A stretch of 64,000 bases of DNA from the NCBI GenBank assembly GCA_048267245.1, contig JBLWXV010000001.1, forward strand, positions 744,001-808,000. The letters run 5' to 3'. Positions 18,049 through 27,716 of this stretch are shown here, piece after piece (the first letter of the stretch is position 1; each line of letters opens with the position of its first letter). The notes under the pieces were generated by a model that saw only the letters and a program-made list of their open reading frames with translations, did not search any database and was not told the DNA's origin. The position numbers were made by a program, and so were the translations under genes. Origin of the DNA: JBLWXV01 sp048267245. GTDB lineage: Bacteria; Bdellovibrionota; Bacteriovoracia; Bacteriovoracales; Bacteriovoracaceae.

Positions 18049-19067
18049 GAGCGATACTTAGAAATATACCACTTCAGAGTTTCTTCTAACCCCGATTCCA
18101 GCGTCATGACGGGGGTCCAGCTTAAGTCGGATTTAATTTTAGAAGCGTCGATGGCGTAGCGAAGGTCGTGGCCAGGCCTATCAGTGACAAAGGTAATGAG
18201 TTCTTCGTACTTGCCAGCGACTCTTGGGGCAAGGCGATCGAGTCCGCGGCAAATGGTGTAGCACAAATCGAGATTGGTTCGCTCGGCATCTCCACCGACA
18301 TTGTAAGTCTCTCCGGCCACGCCCTCGTGAAAGACTTTATCAATAGCGATGCAATGATCAATTACATAGAGCCAATCGCGAATATTTTCTCCCTTACCGT
18401 AGATGGGAATCGGATTTCCTTGAAGGGCGTTTCTAATGACCGTAGGTATGAGTTTTTCATCGTGTTGTTTGGGCCCATAATTATTTGAGCAATTGGTAGT
18501 TACGACATTCATCCCAAAGGTGTGATAGTAGCTTCTGACCATCATGTCACTACCGGCCTTAGAAGCAGAGTAGGGAGAATTTGGAGCAAAGGGTGTTGTC
18601 TCACTAAAATATCCCTCGGCCCCCAGTGTTCCATAGACTTCGTCAGTTGAGATATGGTGAAAGCGAGAGCTTTCATATTCTGCTTTATATTTGCCAGGGC
18701 CGCTCATCCAGTGACTTCTGGCCGCTTCGATTAAAACAGAAGTGCCCACCACGTTGGTTGTGACAAAATTCATAGGCCCCTTAATGGAATTGTCCACGTG
18801 AGATTCGGCGGCGAAGTGAATGACGTGCCTAATATCATATTGCTTAAATAGTTTTGAAACCAATTCTTGGTCTCGAATATCCCCTTCAATAAAGGTATAG
18901 AGCGCAGAGTGTTCAACTTCGCGAAGATTTTCAGGATTGCCAGCATAGGTGAGTAGATCGAGATTAACGACGTGATAGCGATTTCCATACTTATTTAAAA
19001 AGTAGGGGATAAAATTTGAGCCAATAAAGCCAGCGCCGCCGGTAACTAAGATAGTTGGTTCTGACAT
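18045..19067 (-). CDS. rmlB: dTDP-glucose 4,6-dehydratase
   Basis: Second enzyme of dTDP-L-rhamnose synthesis, 340 aa. It is an extended SDR with the NAD motif VTGGAGFIGSNF, the catalytic Thr-Asp-Glu in HISTDEVYGTLG, and YSASKAGSD carrying Tyr and Lys. NCSNNYGPKQ and the substrate block GENIRDWLYVIDHC are family hallmarks. It is last in the rmlA-rmlC-rmlD-rmlB operon; its start overlaps the rmlD end by 22 bp. Confidence 0.96.
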   Translation of the reverse strand: MSEPTILVTGGAGFIGSNFIPYFLNKYGNRYHVVNLDLLTYAGNPENLREVEHSALYTFIEGDIRDQELVSKLFKQYDIRHVIHFAAESHVDNSIKGPMNFVTTNVVGTSVLIEAARSHWMSGPGKYKAEYESSRFHHISTDEVYGTLGAEGYFSETTPFAPNSPYSASKAGSDMMVRSYYHTFGMNVVTTNCSNNYGPKQHDEKLIPTVIRNALQGNPIPIYGKGENIRDWLYVIDHCIAIDKVFHEGVAGETYNVGGDAERTNLDLCYTICRGLDRLAPRVAGKYEELITFVTDRPGHDLRYAIDASKIKSDLSWTPVMTLESGLEETLKWYISKYRS

Positions 19068-19888
19068 TCTTTAAGTCCTTCTTGCCAGCTAAGGGGAGCT
19101 TCGCCGGTCAAACTAGAAAGTTTACTGCAATTTAGTACGCTATAAGGGCTTCTCTTGGCCTTGCACGGCCATTGGTCGGAAGATATCCTATGAACTTTTA
19201 TCAAATCGTCTTCAAGAATTTTACTCGCAAAATCGAACCACGTGCACTCACCCGAATTTGAAAAGTGATAGAGGTCCATCTTCTGAGAGAATAACTTCTG
19301 CAGGTGGGCAAGAGTGTATCTTGCGAGCTCACCAGCATATGTCGGTGAGCCGTATTGATCGCCCACCACTTGAACTTCTGGATGAGTTGCGGCGAGTCTC
19401 TTCATCGTCGTGAGAAAGTTGGGAGCAAATTCGCTGTAGAGCCAAGAGGTGCGAATGATTGCGCCGTGAAGATCGGCGTTTAGAAGCGCCACTTCGCCGG
19501 CGCGCTTGGTCCTGCCGTAGGCATTGAGTGGATGACATTCATCAGACTCTAGATACGGGGATTTCTTTTCTCCATCAAATACATAATCGGTGGAGAAGTG
19601 GATCATGGGAATTTTTTTAGCGCGACAAACTTTGGCCAAGATTCCTGGCCCCTTGGCATTAATATTAAAAGCGAGCTCTTCTTCGTCCTCTGCTTTATCC
19701 ACTGCCGTGTAGGCGGCGCAATTGATAATTCCACTGGGGCTGTGTTTATTAAAAAAATCGCTCACCGAGCGCTCACTCGTGATATCGAGTTCTGCTTTGG
19801 TGGCAAAGAGAAGGTCCTGGTTAACTTTCTTGTTGGCCAGCTCGAGGCATTTTGCGAGTTGCCCATTGGCCCCGGTGACGACAATCAT
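19046..19888 (-). CDS. rmlD: dTDP-4-dehydrorhamnose reductase
   Basis: Final reductase of the rhamnose pathway, 280 aa. NADPH motif VTGANGQLAKCLE is at the N-terminus, then INCAAYTAVDKAEDEEE, HFSTDYVFDGEK with Thr, and the Tyr-Lys pair in LNAYGRTKRAGE. RTSWLYSEFAPNF is also conserved. Start and stop overlaps with rmlC (4 bp) and rmlB (22 bp) indicate one polycistronic message. Confidence 0.95.
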   Translation of the reverse strand: MIVVTGANGQLAKCLELANKKVNQDLLFATKAELDITSERSVSDFFNKHSPSGIINCAAYTAVDKAEDEEELAFNINAKGPGILAKVCRAKKIPMIHFSTDYVFDGEKKSPYLESDECHPLNAYGRTKRAGEVALLNADLHGAIIRTSWLYSEFAPNFLTTMKRLAATHPEVQVVGDQYGSPTYAGELARYTLAHLQKLFSQKMDLYHFSNSGECTWFDFASKILEDDLIKVHRISSDQWPCKAKRSPYSVLNCSKLSSLTGEAPLSWQEGLKECQNQLS

Positions 19889-20445
19889 GCGAGGTTAAAC
19901 TCCTGCTTAAGAAAATCTGCAAGCGAGGGAAGTACCTGATCTTTACTTGAGAGAACAAATTCTTCATTAAGTGAAGGCCATTCAATTCCAAGCTCAGCAT
20001 CATCATAGCGCACTCCACACTCACTGTGGGGAGCATAGAAATTGTCACACTTATATTCAAAGGTCGCACTCTCGGAGGTGACCACAAATCCATGGGCAAA
20101 GCCTCTTGGAACGAGGAGTTGCTTTTGATTTTCACTTGAGAGAAGAACACTAAAGTGCTCTTTAAAGCTTGGGGAGTCAGGTCTAAGATCGATAATCACG
20201 TCTAGAACCTCTCCCTGACTTACTCGAACAAGCTTTGTCTGGGCATCACTGCCACGCTGCAAGTGCATGCCGCGCAGGGTTCCCTTGGATGAAACTGAGA
20301 GGTTGTCTTGGACCCAGTGAAAGGCCGGAAGTTTCTCTCTCCACTTTCTCTCACTATAGGTTTCAAGAAAGTAGCCTCGCTCGTCGCCAAAAATGCGAGG
20401 CTCAATGACGTAGGCGTCTTTTAGGGGGGTAGCGATAATATTCAC
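19885..20445 (-). CDS. rmlC: dTDP-4-dehydrorhamnose 3,5-epimerase
   Basis: Cupin-fold epimerase of 186 aa. Family blocks include RIFGDERGYFLETYSERK, QDNLSVSSKGTLRGMHLQ with the active-site His, EVLDVIIDLRPDSP, and PRGFAHGFVV. It acts between RmlB and RmlD. It overlaps rmlA by 4 bp and rmlD by 4 bp. Confidence 0.95.
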   Translation of the reverse strand: MNIIATPLKDAYVIEPRIFGDERGYFLETYSERKWREKLPAFHWVQDNLSVSSKGTLRGMHLQRGSDAQTKLVRVSQGEVLDVIIDLRPDSPSFKEHFSVLLSSENQKQLLVPRGFAHGFVVTSESATFEYKCDNFYAPHSECGVRYDDAELGIEWPSLNEEFVLSSKDQVLPSLADFLKQEFNLA

Positions 20446-21314
20446 GCTCTACTACCTGCAAGCTCAAGAAGATATTTGCCGTAGTCAGACTTTTCAATTT
20501 GAGTGGCATTTTCAATAAGAGTCTCTCTGCTGATCCAGCCGCGTTTGAAGGCGATTTCTTCAAGGCAGGCAATGCGCAGACCCTGTCTCTTTTCAAGAGT
20601 TGAGATGAAATTTGAAGCTTCTAAAAGTGATTGATGAGTACCGGTATCAAGCCAGGCAGTGCCGCGACCAAGAATTTCAAGCTTGAGTTCAGAGCGCTCG
20701 AGATAGGCTTGATTTACACTTGTGATCTCTAGTTCGCCGCGATGAGAGGGCTTAATCGATTTTGCAATCTCTACGACTTTTTGATCATAGAAGTAGAGGC
20801 CAGTTACCGCGTAATTTGACTTGGGAACTTTTGGCTTTTCTTCAATGCTCTTGACCACACCATTGCTGTCGATCTCGGCCACACCGTAGCGCTCTGGATC
20901 TTTGACGTTGTAGCCAAAAATAGTCGCTCCGCTTTTTAATTTAGCGCTCTCTGTGAGAAGACCTGTTATGCCGTGCCCATAGAAAATATTGTCACCAAGG
21001 ATGAGGCACACCGGAGAGTTGTCGATAAATTTCTCTCCAATTATGAAAGCCTGGGCGAGTCCTTCTGGTTTAGGCTGCTCGGCATACTCGAGGCGAATGC
21101 CAAATTGAGAGCCGTCTCCAAGGAGGCGCTTAAAAAGGGGGAGGTCGTGGGGAGTGGAGATGAGAAGCACCTCTTTAATGCCCGCGAGCATAAGTACCGA
21201 CAGCGGATAGTAGATCATCGGCTTATCAAAGATTGGCAAGAGTTGCTTTGAGATGGCGAGCGTGGCCGGGTGCAGTCTCGTTCCAGCACCACCTGCTAAG
21301 ATAATTCCCTTCAT
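20442..21314 (-). CDS. rmlA: glucose-1-phosphate thymidylyltransferase
   Basis: First enzyme of dTDP-rhamnose synthesis, 290 aa, normal length. The nucleotidyltransferase motif GGAGTRLHPATLAISKQLLP is followed by KPMIYYPLSVLMLAG, VCLILGDNIFYGHG, EEKPKVPKSNYAVTGLYFYD and GTAWLDTGTH. It is first in the operon and is divergent from a glycosyltransferase gene over 122 bp, where the promoters should lie. Together with ugd and the nearby glycosyltransferases it supplies a surface polysaccharide or O-antigen. Confidence 0.96.
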   Translation of the reverse strand: MKGIILAGGAGTRLHPATLAISKQLLPIFDKPMIYYPLSVLMLAGIKEVLLISTPHDLPLFKRLLGDGSQFGIRLEYAEQPKPEGLAQAFIIGEKFIDNSPVCLILGDNIFYGHGITGLLTESAKLKSGATIFGYNVKDPERYGVAEIDSNGVVKSIEEKPKVPKSNYAVTGLYFYDQKVVEIAKSIKPSHRGELEITSVNQAYLERSELKLEILGRGTAWLDTGTHQSLLEASNFISTLEKRQGLRIACLEEIAFKRGWISRETLIENATQIEKSDYGKYLLELAGSRA

Positions 21315-21436
21315 ATATTCTCCTCGGGCAGAGCTTAACTTGGTGCAGCTTTATTGGCAATGTTCGCCTTGGCAAAGGTAGGTATTTTGGCGCAAGATGC
21401 TAGGGTATTTTTTGTATTCCCAAAGGAAGAGAATTC

Positions 21437-22498
21437 ATGACCAAGACCAGCGTTCCCCTATACGGTTTTACCTTCATGCGTGGTGTGGAGCGCTTTGATT
21501 ACCCCTACCTTGAGATGCTTGAAAATTTGCGCACCCTCACTGACAAGGTCTGCGTTGCTCTGGGACCTGCTGAAGACAATACCGAAAGGAATGTGCGCGC
21601 ACTGACGGACCTTGAAATTGTGGATTCCCCTTGGGATGAGGGACTTGTTGGAGATGGCGGAAAGATTTTTTCTTACCAAGCCAATGTGGCCCTCAAGAGA
21701 TTGCGCGAGTTATATGGGCAGGACGATCAGGCCTGGGCTTTCTTCCTTCACTGTGATGAGATAATTCATCCGGATGATTATGAGCGAGTCTATGAAGATA
21801 TGCGCTTGGCCCGCGAAAGTGGCTGCGACGCTGTGAGCTTTCGCTTCCTGCACTTTTGGGATGATCACTACCACATTGCTATCTCTAAGCGCTGGCATCC
21901 AAGTGAAATTCGCGCCATGAAATTAAAGAGTGAAGTGGAGTGTTGGGGAGATGCCCAGGGATTTAAAAATGCTCAGAAAGTCTATGAGAGTGATGTGTGC
22001 ATCTATCACTATGGGCATGTGAGAGATGCTCAGAAGCGAGATGAAAAGCAGCGTGAGATCCTTCGCCGCATTCGCCCCGCTGAAAAATTTAAGAAGTACT
22101 ACAACCGCGAGGTGAGGGCCTTTTCTAAAACGAGAAAGCTCTCCCTCTATGTGAAGCATCCAGAATTTATGCGCGAGCGCATGAACCGCCTAGGTGATCG
22201 CTTCGAATTTGACGCCGCAGAAGTGGCCTATATTGTAGGAAACCAAAAAGATTATTCGGCGAGAGTTGTTGAAAATATCAATGCCAAGACCGTTAAATTT
22301 GTATCGACCCTCTCTGAAGTTCCAGGCAATCAGCGCTCAAAAGCGGTAATCATAGAGCCTAGTTTTTTAACTAAACTGCTCTATCCCTCAAGAGTACCGC
22401 AGAAGATGGAGTCGCCAAGAGCGCGCAATTGGAGCGCGGATCAGTATCTTATGCTTAAATTATTTGAGCGTGGAATTAGTGTAAAGACGAGCTTTTAG
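21437..22498 (+). CDS. glycosyltransferase-like protein (GT2-related), 353 aa
   Basis: Probably cytoplasmic or membrane-associated sugar transferase. It starts with GFTFMRGVERFDYPYLEML and has a DxD-like site in FFLHCDEIIHPDD, then WGDAQGFKNA and the His-rich CIYHYGHVRDAQK. The same blocks appear in order in the gene at 28742-29632, so the two are paralogues. AGGAAGAG precedes the ATG. It is divergent from rmlA and overlaps the convergent flippase gene by 4 bp. The donor and acceptor sugars are unknown; rhamnose from the adjacent operon is a guess. Confidence 0.8.
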   Translation: MTKTSVPLYGFTFMRGVERFDYPYLEMLENLRTLTDKVCVALGPAEDNTERNVRALTDLEIVDSPWDEGLVGDGGKIFSYQANVALKRLRELYGQDDQAWAFFLHCDEIIHPDDYERVYEDMRLARESGCDAVSFRFLHFWDDHYHIAISKRWHPSEIRAMKLKSEVECWGDAQGFKNAQKVYESDVCIYHYGHVRDAQKRDEKQREILRRIRPAEKFKKYYNREVRAFSKTRKLSLYVKHPEFMRERMNRLGDRFEFDAAEVAYIVGNQKDYSARVVENINAKTVKFVSTLSEVPGNQRSKAVIIEPSFLTKLLYPSRVPQKMESPRARNWSADQYLMLKLFERGISVKTSF

Positions 22499-23478
22499 AC
22501 GCCTTCAAAACTTTCAGCTTCTTTGAGTGTGTGCTTTTTGCCCGAGAGAACATAGGGGATAAATCCCATGAGGTTTTCAAAGAGCTGAGCGAAGTAGAAA
22601 ATATTAAAGAGAGAAGCGCCACCAGCGATCCCCACATAATTAAAGAGCGTCTCAAAAATCACGTGCCCCACACCCAGTCCACCTGGCGAGACTGGAATCG
22701 CGACACTAATGAGTCCGATGGGAATGAATGAGAAGGCGACGTCTAGCGGGAGATCCTTGCCGTAGAAGGGCATGGTGAGTAGCCAAAAGCAAAACACATT
22801 ATTAAATTGCAAAAGCATACTAAGACCCAGGGCCTTGAGGATGGCTTTCTTATTTGCGCCCATCACCCAAATTTCACTGGCGGTCTTGGCCACGCGGTGA
22901 CCGAGTACGGGAATCATATTGGTATATTTCAAGATGAGCGTTTGAATCTTTACTGGCGCAAAGAGCGAAGCGATAAAGACCATGGCACCCAGGAAGAGCA
23001 CCCCATTAAAGTGAATCACCGCTTCCATCTTTGGAGAGAGCGCTCTGAGCTCCGAGATATTGAGTAGGGTGAAAATTCCCGTGAGCAAGATCAGGCCAAT
23101 GAGTCCGAGTACGCGGTCAACTAGGGCGCTCATGACGAGAAATGTTTTACTAAGACTAGAGTCGAGATCCTTGGCGTAGACCAATTTGATGAGGTCTCCG
23201 GTCACTGCGCCTGGAAGTACGCTACTAAAGAAGAGGCCAATCCAAGTGAGTTTAATGAGAGGAAGATAGGGAAGCTTCTTACTGGTTCCGGTTTCGAGTA
23301 GCCACTTCCATCTCACAGATGAGACGGCCGCCTGGGTAGTCATGAGAATGAGAGCGAGCCACCACCACGTATCCGAACTAATGGCCTTGCCAAGCAAGGA
23401 GAAATCGAGCTTTCCACTGGTCACAAGATAGCCAATAATTCCTATGGCAAAGGCAAATTTAAGCACGGTTTTTAGCAC
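22495..23478 (-). CDS. LPG-synthase / flippase-like multispan membrane protein (UPF0104)
   Basis: A 327-aa integral membrane protein with about eight hydrophobic segments. It has the family marks SVRWKWLLETG near segment two, FFSSVLPGAVTGDLIKLVY, and PVSPGGLGVGHVIFETL near the C-terminus. The family includes the transmembrane half of lysyl-phosphatidylglycerol synthase and the AglD/YbhN proteins, which are implicated in lipid or glycolipid handling. It lies among polysaccharide genes, so moving lipid-linked sugars across the inner membrane is plausible. No MprF synthase domain is present. Confidence 0.85.
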   Translation of the reverse strand: MLKTVLKFAFAIGIIGYLVTSGKLDFSLLGKAISSDTWWWLALILMTTQAAVSSVRWKWLLETGTSKKLPYLPLIKLTWIGLFFSSVLPGAVTGDLIKLVYAKDLDSSLSKTFLVMSALVDRVLGLIGLILLTGIFTLLNISELRALSPKMEAVIHFNGVLFLGAMVFIASLFAPVKIQTLILKYTNMIPVLGHRVAKTASEIWVMGANKKAILKALGLSMLLQFNNVFCFWLLTMPFYGKDLPLDVAFSFIPIGLISVAIPVSPGGLGVGHVIFETLFNYVGIAGGASLFNIFYFAQLFENLMGFIPYVLSGKKHTLKEAESFEGV

Positions 23479-23503
23479 TGCGGTAATCCCAAGTAATACC
23501 CTA

Positions 23504-23549
23504 GAGACTTCTAAAGTACTACAGAGTGCTTTAAAAGTTTATAAGTCTC
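23504..23549 (+). promoter_or_regulatory. two-tier hairpin in the ugd upstream region
   Basis: The outer arms GAGACTT (23504-23510) and AAGTCTC (23543-23549) pair over 7 bp. The inner arms AAAGTACT (23513-23520) and AGTGCTTT (23525-23532) pair over 8 bp with one U-G and an ACAG loop. No T run follows, so it is not an ordinary terminator. It lies between the divergent flippase gene and ugd. Confidence 0.5.
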
Positions 23550-23618
23550 TCGAATTGGGCTATGGTAGATTTACTTTTTATCTTAGCTGGCGCAGCTAGT
23601 TATAACAAGGAATTCTTC

Positions 23619-24950
23619 ATGTTGAAAGTCTCAATGATAGGCACCGGCTATGTGGGCCTCGTGAGTGGAACCTGTTTTGCCGAGATCGGCCACAATGTCA
23701 CTTGTATTGATATTGATGAAAGAAAGATAGCCAAGCTTCGCGAGGGGAAGTCTCCCATCTATGAGCCGGGTCTCACTGAATTACTTGAGAGAAATATAAA
23801 GTCTAAGCGCTTGAGCTTTTCTACTGACTATGAGTCCTGCGCCAGTGCCGATTGTGTTTTTCTCGCGGTGGGAACTCCTAGCGCTGACGATGGTAAGGCC
23901 AACCTCACTTATCTAGAAGCCGCCGCACGCTCAATTGCTCCTCTCATTAAAGAGGGCTCTGTTGTGGTGATTAAATCGACGGTTCCAGTGGGAACAGGAA
24001 GTCGCATTCGCGATATTATTGCAAGTGAAACCAAGGTTTCTTTTCACCTCGTCAATAATCCCGAGTTCTTAAAAGAGGGATCAGCTGTAGAAGACTTCAT
24101 GCGCCCTGACCGTGTGATCATTGGTCACAATACAGATGTCGGCGCTGAAATGATGAAAGAGCTCTACAAGCCTCTCGTTCGCCAGGGCAATCCAATCTAT
24201 ATGATGAGTAATCTCTCGGCCGAAATGAGTAAGTATGCGGCCAATTGCTTTTTGGCGACTAAAATTTCTTTTATCAATGAAATTGCCAAGCTCTGCGATT
24301 TAACTGGGGCAGATATTGAAGAAGTGAGAAAGGGGATCTCGTCAGATAAGCGAATTGGTGGCCATTTTCTCTACCCAGGTCCTGGCTATGGCGGCTCTTG
24401 TTTTCCAAAAGATGTAAAAGCTCTCATGTACACTGCTAAAGAGCATGGCATGAATCTTAAAATTATTGAGGCGACGCAAGAAGTTAACGACGCCCAAAAA
24501 AAGCGCGTGTTCGAAAAAATCCACGACTACTACAAGGGTGAGCTCAAGGGAAAGACCTTTACCTTTTGGGGAGTCGCCTTCAAAGCAAATACTGATGATG
24601 TCAGGGAGGCAAGCGCGATCACAATGGCGCGCGAACTCTGCCAAGCTGGTGCCAAGGTTCAAATCTTTGACCCAGTCGCAACTCCCAATTACCTTGAATT
24701 AATGAGCGCCTACCCAGAGTGCGAGGGAGGGATCTCCGCCTTTGAGAGTAAGTACGATGCTCTCAATGGAAGTCACGGATTAATCACTGTCACAGAGTGG
24801 CGTGAATTCTATGAACCCGACTTTAATGAGATCAAGGCGAGACTTATCGAACCTGTTATCTTTGACGGGCGAAACCTCTACGAAACTGCACGTGTTCTAA
24901 AGAGTGGCTTTAAGTACTTTGCCATTGGTAAATATATTCCACAGACTTAA
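23619..24950 (+). CDS. ugd: UDP-glucose 6-dehydrogenase
   Basis: Oxidises UDP-glucose to UDP-glucuronate with two NAD+, 443 aa. The N-terminal Rossmann motif is MIGTGYVGLVSGTCFAE, and the catalytic Cys is in PGPGYGGSCFPKD. TVPVGTGSRIRD, NPEFLKEGSAVEDFMRPDR and FWGVAFKANTDDVREA are all conserved. The ATG at 23619 is preferred over an in-frame start 57 bp upstream because the conserved N-terminus begins there and AACAAGG precedes it. It feeds glucuronate-containing surface glycan or other UDP-uronic acid pathways. Confidence 0.95.
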   Translation: MLKVSMIGTGYVGLVSGTCFAEIGHNVTCIDIDERKIAKLREGKSPIYEPGLTELLERNIKSKRLSFSTDYESCASADCVFLAVGTPSADDGKANLTYLEAAARSIAPLIKEGSVVVIKSTVPVGTGSRIRDIIASETKVSFHLVNNPEFLKEGSAVEDFMRPDRVIIGHNTDVGAEMMKELYKPLVRQGNPIYMMSNLSAEMSKYAANCFLATKISFINEIAKLCDLTGADIEEVRKGISSDKRIGGHFLYPGPGYGGSCFPKDVKALMYTAKEHGMNLKIIEATQEVNDAQKKRVFEKIHDYYKGELKGKTFTFWGVAFKANTDDVREASAITMARELCQAGAKVQIFDPVATPNYLELMSAYPECEGGISAFESKYDALNGSHGLITVTEWREFYEPDFNEIKARLIEPVIFDGRNLYETARVLKSGFKYFAIGKYIPQT

Positions 24951-24966
24951 GTCATAGGTAGTATTC

Positions 24967-25737
24967 ATGAAGATCGGACTCCTCCAGCTAACTTCTAAAT
25001 TAGATCCTGGTCCAAACCTCGCCGCGATTAACTCAATGATTGACGAGGGGATCGGGCTTGGAGTGAGAACGTTCTTTTTGCCAGAGTGTTTTTACTCTAT
25101 GTCTGACGGACTCTCTGCGACTCCCTATCTAATCGACGGAGAGAATGAGCACTTTCTGGCCATTCAAGAAATTGCCGAGAAAAAACAGGTGGCCCTACTA
25201 GGTGGATCAGCAGCAAGCGCCCTCGGCCATCAGGTGATTAATCGCAATTATAATTTCAGTGAAACAGGCCAAGAGCTCGCTCACTACGATAAAATTCACC
25301 TTTTTAATTGCGACCTAAAAGATAAGAATATCAATGAAGCCGATATCTATACCGCTGGAAATCTTCCACAGATTTTAGAGTATAAGGATTTGCGCATCGG
25401 GCTTGGGATTTGCTTTGATCTGCGCTTTTCTAAGATGGCCCACGACTACCGCACTCTAGGCGCTAACGTCCTCACGTATTCTTCAGCTTTCACTGTTCCA
25501 ACCGGACGAGCTCATTGGCATACCCTCCTGCGCGCTCGTGCTATTGAAAATCAGTGCTTTGTCATCGCTGCTGCTCAGTGGGGCAGGCATAATGACAGAA
25601 TTCAGACCTATGGACACTCCCTGGTTGTTGACCCTTGGGGGGAGGTTTTGGTAGATGCAGGTGAGGGTGAAAAGCTCGTGACGGCCGAGATTGATCTCGA
25701 GCGAGTGGTCGATGTTCGAAAGCGCATCTTAATGTAA
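24967..25737 (+). CDS. carbon-nitrogen hydrolase (nitrilase superfamily, Nit1/omega-amidase-like)
   Basis: A 256-aa cytosolic amidase-type enzyme. The Glu-Lys-Cys triad is visible: Glu in TFFLPECFYSM, Lys in AHYDKIHLFNC and Cys in IGLGICFDLRF. PTGRAHWHTLLRARAIENQC and the terminal DPWGEVL are typical of the Nit branch, which includes deaminated-glutathione amidase and omega-amidase. The exact substrate cannot be assigned. It follows ugd by 16 bp and is probably co-transcribed with it. Confidence 0.9.
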   Translation: MKIGLLQLTSKLDPGPNLAAINSMIDEGIGLGVRTFFLPECFYSMSDGLSATPYLIDGENEHFLAIQEIAEKKQVALLGGSAASALGHQVINRNYNFSETGQELAHYDKIHLFNCDLKDKNINEADIYTAGNLPQILEYKDLRIGLGICFDLRFSKMAHDYRTLGANVLTYSSAFTVPTGRAHWHTLLRARAIENQCFVIAAAQWGRHNDRIQTYGHSLVVDPWGEVLVDAGEGEKLVTAEIDLERVVDVRKRILM

Positions 25738-25784
25738 AGTATTTATTAACTTTTCTCTTTGACCGCCCTAAACGATAGTGATGT

Positions 25785-27716
25785 ATGCGGGAATTAGCTA
25801 AATTTACCTTCTCTGTGAGAGTGATCGCAATCATCTTGGTGATGTTTGTTAGTTCTCGCGCCTTCTCGGCCAATTATAGCTATCGTTTTGAAAGTATTCT
25901 TATTGCAAGTGATCCCGAGCGAAGTCTTAAGCCGTTGAGTGGTGAAGAAGTAAATTATATTCGCACTAAAGATCACCAGATCCATACAACTTATAGCGAG
26001 GGGATCTTTTGGTTAAGGGGCACATTTCCCTCAGAAGTGGTCAACTCAAATTACCTGGTGCTCTCTTCCCCTTTGACTGGAAAGCTCACGCTCTACATAC
26101 AAGATGAGCGAGGTCAGTGGCAACTGCATGGTGTAACTGGAAGTGCAATTGAGTGGGAAAAGAGGAGTACTCCATCTTACTTCGCTGCTTTTAAAGTCGA
26201 TCCAAATCTCGCCGGAAGAGATTTTATTCTTAAGCGTGATGGCCATCACTTGCTCGATGCGAGCTTGATGTTGATGAGTGGTGAAGAATTTGAAAAGTTA
26301 GAAAGCGAGCGCTCAAATATTCTTCTCTTCTACGCCGGCGCCGCTTTTGCGCTACTTATATACAATATCTTTCTCTTTAGCATTTGCCGCGAACGCGTTT
26401 ACGGTCTCTACAGTGCCTTCATTTTTGTTTTAATGGGAACCTCACTTAACGTTACTGGTGGGCTCGACTATTTAATTGCTGGAGCGATTGTCCCGAGTGA
26501 GTATTTGATGCTCTTTAGTTCGGCGAGCGTGTTCTTTGCCATTTTATTTTCTCGCAAATTTGTGGAATTTTCTAAGTACGCTCCTAAATTTGATTATTGG
26601 AGTAAGAGAATTACTTTCTTTCCCGTATTTATCTTTTTTACCTATCTGTTCTTTAATTCCTCAATTAAAGTACGCGCCCTTCTTGGATTTGCGATTGATG
26701 CTACTATCGTTATCACTCTGCTCTTTTTGGTTGTTGGAAGTATGCTCGCTCACCGAAAAGGCTCACCCATGGCCAAATTCTATCTCTACTCTTGGGTAGT
26801 CTTAGTACTTGGAGTCTTTATTTATGTGGGCGGAGTCCATGGGTTATTTAGAAATTCTCTCTATACTCAGTGGGGAGTGCTGGCGGGTAACTTAGGTGAG
26901 ATGTTACTACTCTCTCTTGCCCTTGCTTATCGCATGAGAGTGATTGAAGCGGAGAGGACTGAAATGGAAGTGAGGGCGCGAGATAAGGAGCGCTATCAAC
27001 GTCTTGTTCGGGTACTATGCCACGATATCTCAAACCCTCTCTCGGTTGTTAAAAACTACGCAACCTTGATGGAGAGAAAGTCAGAAAGGCAACCTGAGAA
27101 AATGAAACCAATGGCCCAGAAGGTCTCAAGAGCTTCACTCATTATAGAGGATTTAATCTTGCGAGTGCGAAATTTTGAAGCCCTTGAGCACGAGCAAAAG
27201 CTAAACTTATCCCCAATCAATTTAAAGGACATTATTTCAGAAGCGTCTTTTCTAGCAGCTCAGAAAATTACTGCTAAACAAATCGAACTTGATTATAAAA
27301 GTGAGCAGCTAGATATTTTTGTCCTCGCCGAAAAAACTTCGCTACTTGCTAACGTTGTGATGAATGCCATAAGTAACGCCATTAAATTTTCTGATATTGG
27401 TGGAGTTATTGAAATTAAAACTAGATTACTTGGAGACTCTGTAGAACTTAGTATCAGTGACCGCGGCCTTGGAATGGGAAGCGAGCAACTGGAAAACTTT
27501 CGCCTGAGAGGTCAGGTGGAGGTTAAGCGCGGGACTTCTGGAGAGAGAGGCTCTGGGCTAGGGATGAATTTGATGAAGAGCTATATGGATCTTTATCAGG
27601 GAAGTATTGCTATCGTCTCAACTCCTAGAGGGAGCGAGGTTCAAAACTCTGGAACGACAATATTTCTCACCTTTAAGCGCGCGAATTTAACCGCGCCGCA
27701 ATCACATACTTCATAA
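25785..27716 (+). CDS. 7TMR-DISM sensor histidine kinase
   Basis: A 643-aa membrane kinase. A signal peptide (about 1-29) is followed by a periplasmic beta domain of DISM type (about 35-165, including the conserved FWLRGTF). Seven membrane segments (about 178-385) come next, then a cytoplasmic HisKA/HATPase module. The phosphoacceptor is His413 in LCHDISNPLSVVKNY. The N box is NAISNAIKFS, G1 is SISDRGLGMG and G2 is GERGSGLGMNLMKSY. It has no attached receiver and no adjacent response regulator. Its 3' end overlaps the convergent glycosyltransferase by 44 bp. DISM domains are thought to bind sugars, fitting its place among glycan genes. Confidence 0.93.
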   Translation: MRELAKFTFSVRVIAIILVMFVSSRAFSANYSYRFESILIASDPERSLKPLSGEEVNYIRTKDHQIHTTYSEGIFWLRGTFPSEVVNSNYLVLSSPLTGKLTLYIQDERGQWQLHGVTGSAIEWEKRSTPSYFAAFKVDPNLAGRDFILKRDGHHLLDASLMLMSGEEFEKLESERSNILLFYAGAAFALLIYNIFLFSICRERVYGLYSAFIFVLMGTSLNVTGGLDYLIAGAIVPSEYLMLFSSASVFFAILFSRKFVEFSKYAPKFDYWSKRITFFPVFIFFTYLFFNSSIKVRALLGFAIDATIVITLLFLVVGSMLAHRKGSPMAKFYLYSWVVLVLGVFIYVGGVHGLFRNSLYTQWGVLAGNLGEMLLLSLALAYRMRVIEAERTEMEVRARDKERYQRLVRVLCHDISNPLSVVKNYATLMERKSERQPEKMKPMAQKVSRASLIIEDLILRVRNFEALEHEQKLNLSPINLKDIISEASFLAAQKITAKQIELDYKSEQLDIFVLAEKTSLLANVVMNAISNAIKFSDIGGVIEIKTRLLGDSVELSISDRGLGMGSEQLENFRLRGQVEVKRGTSGERGSGLGMNLMKSYMDLYQGSIAIVSTPRGSEVQNSGTTIFLTFKRANLTAPQSHTS

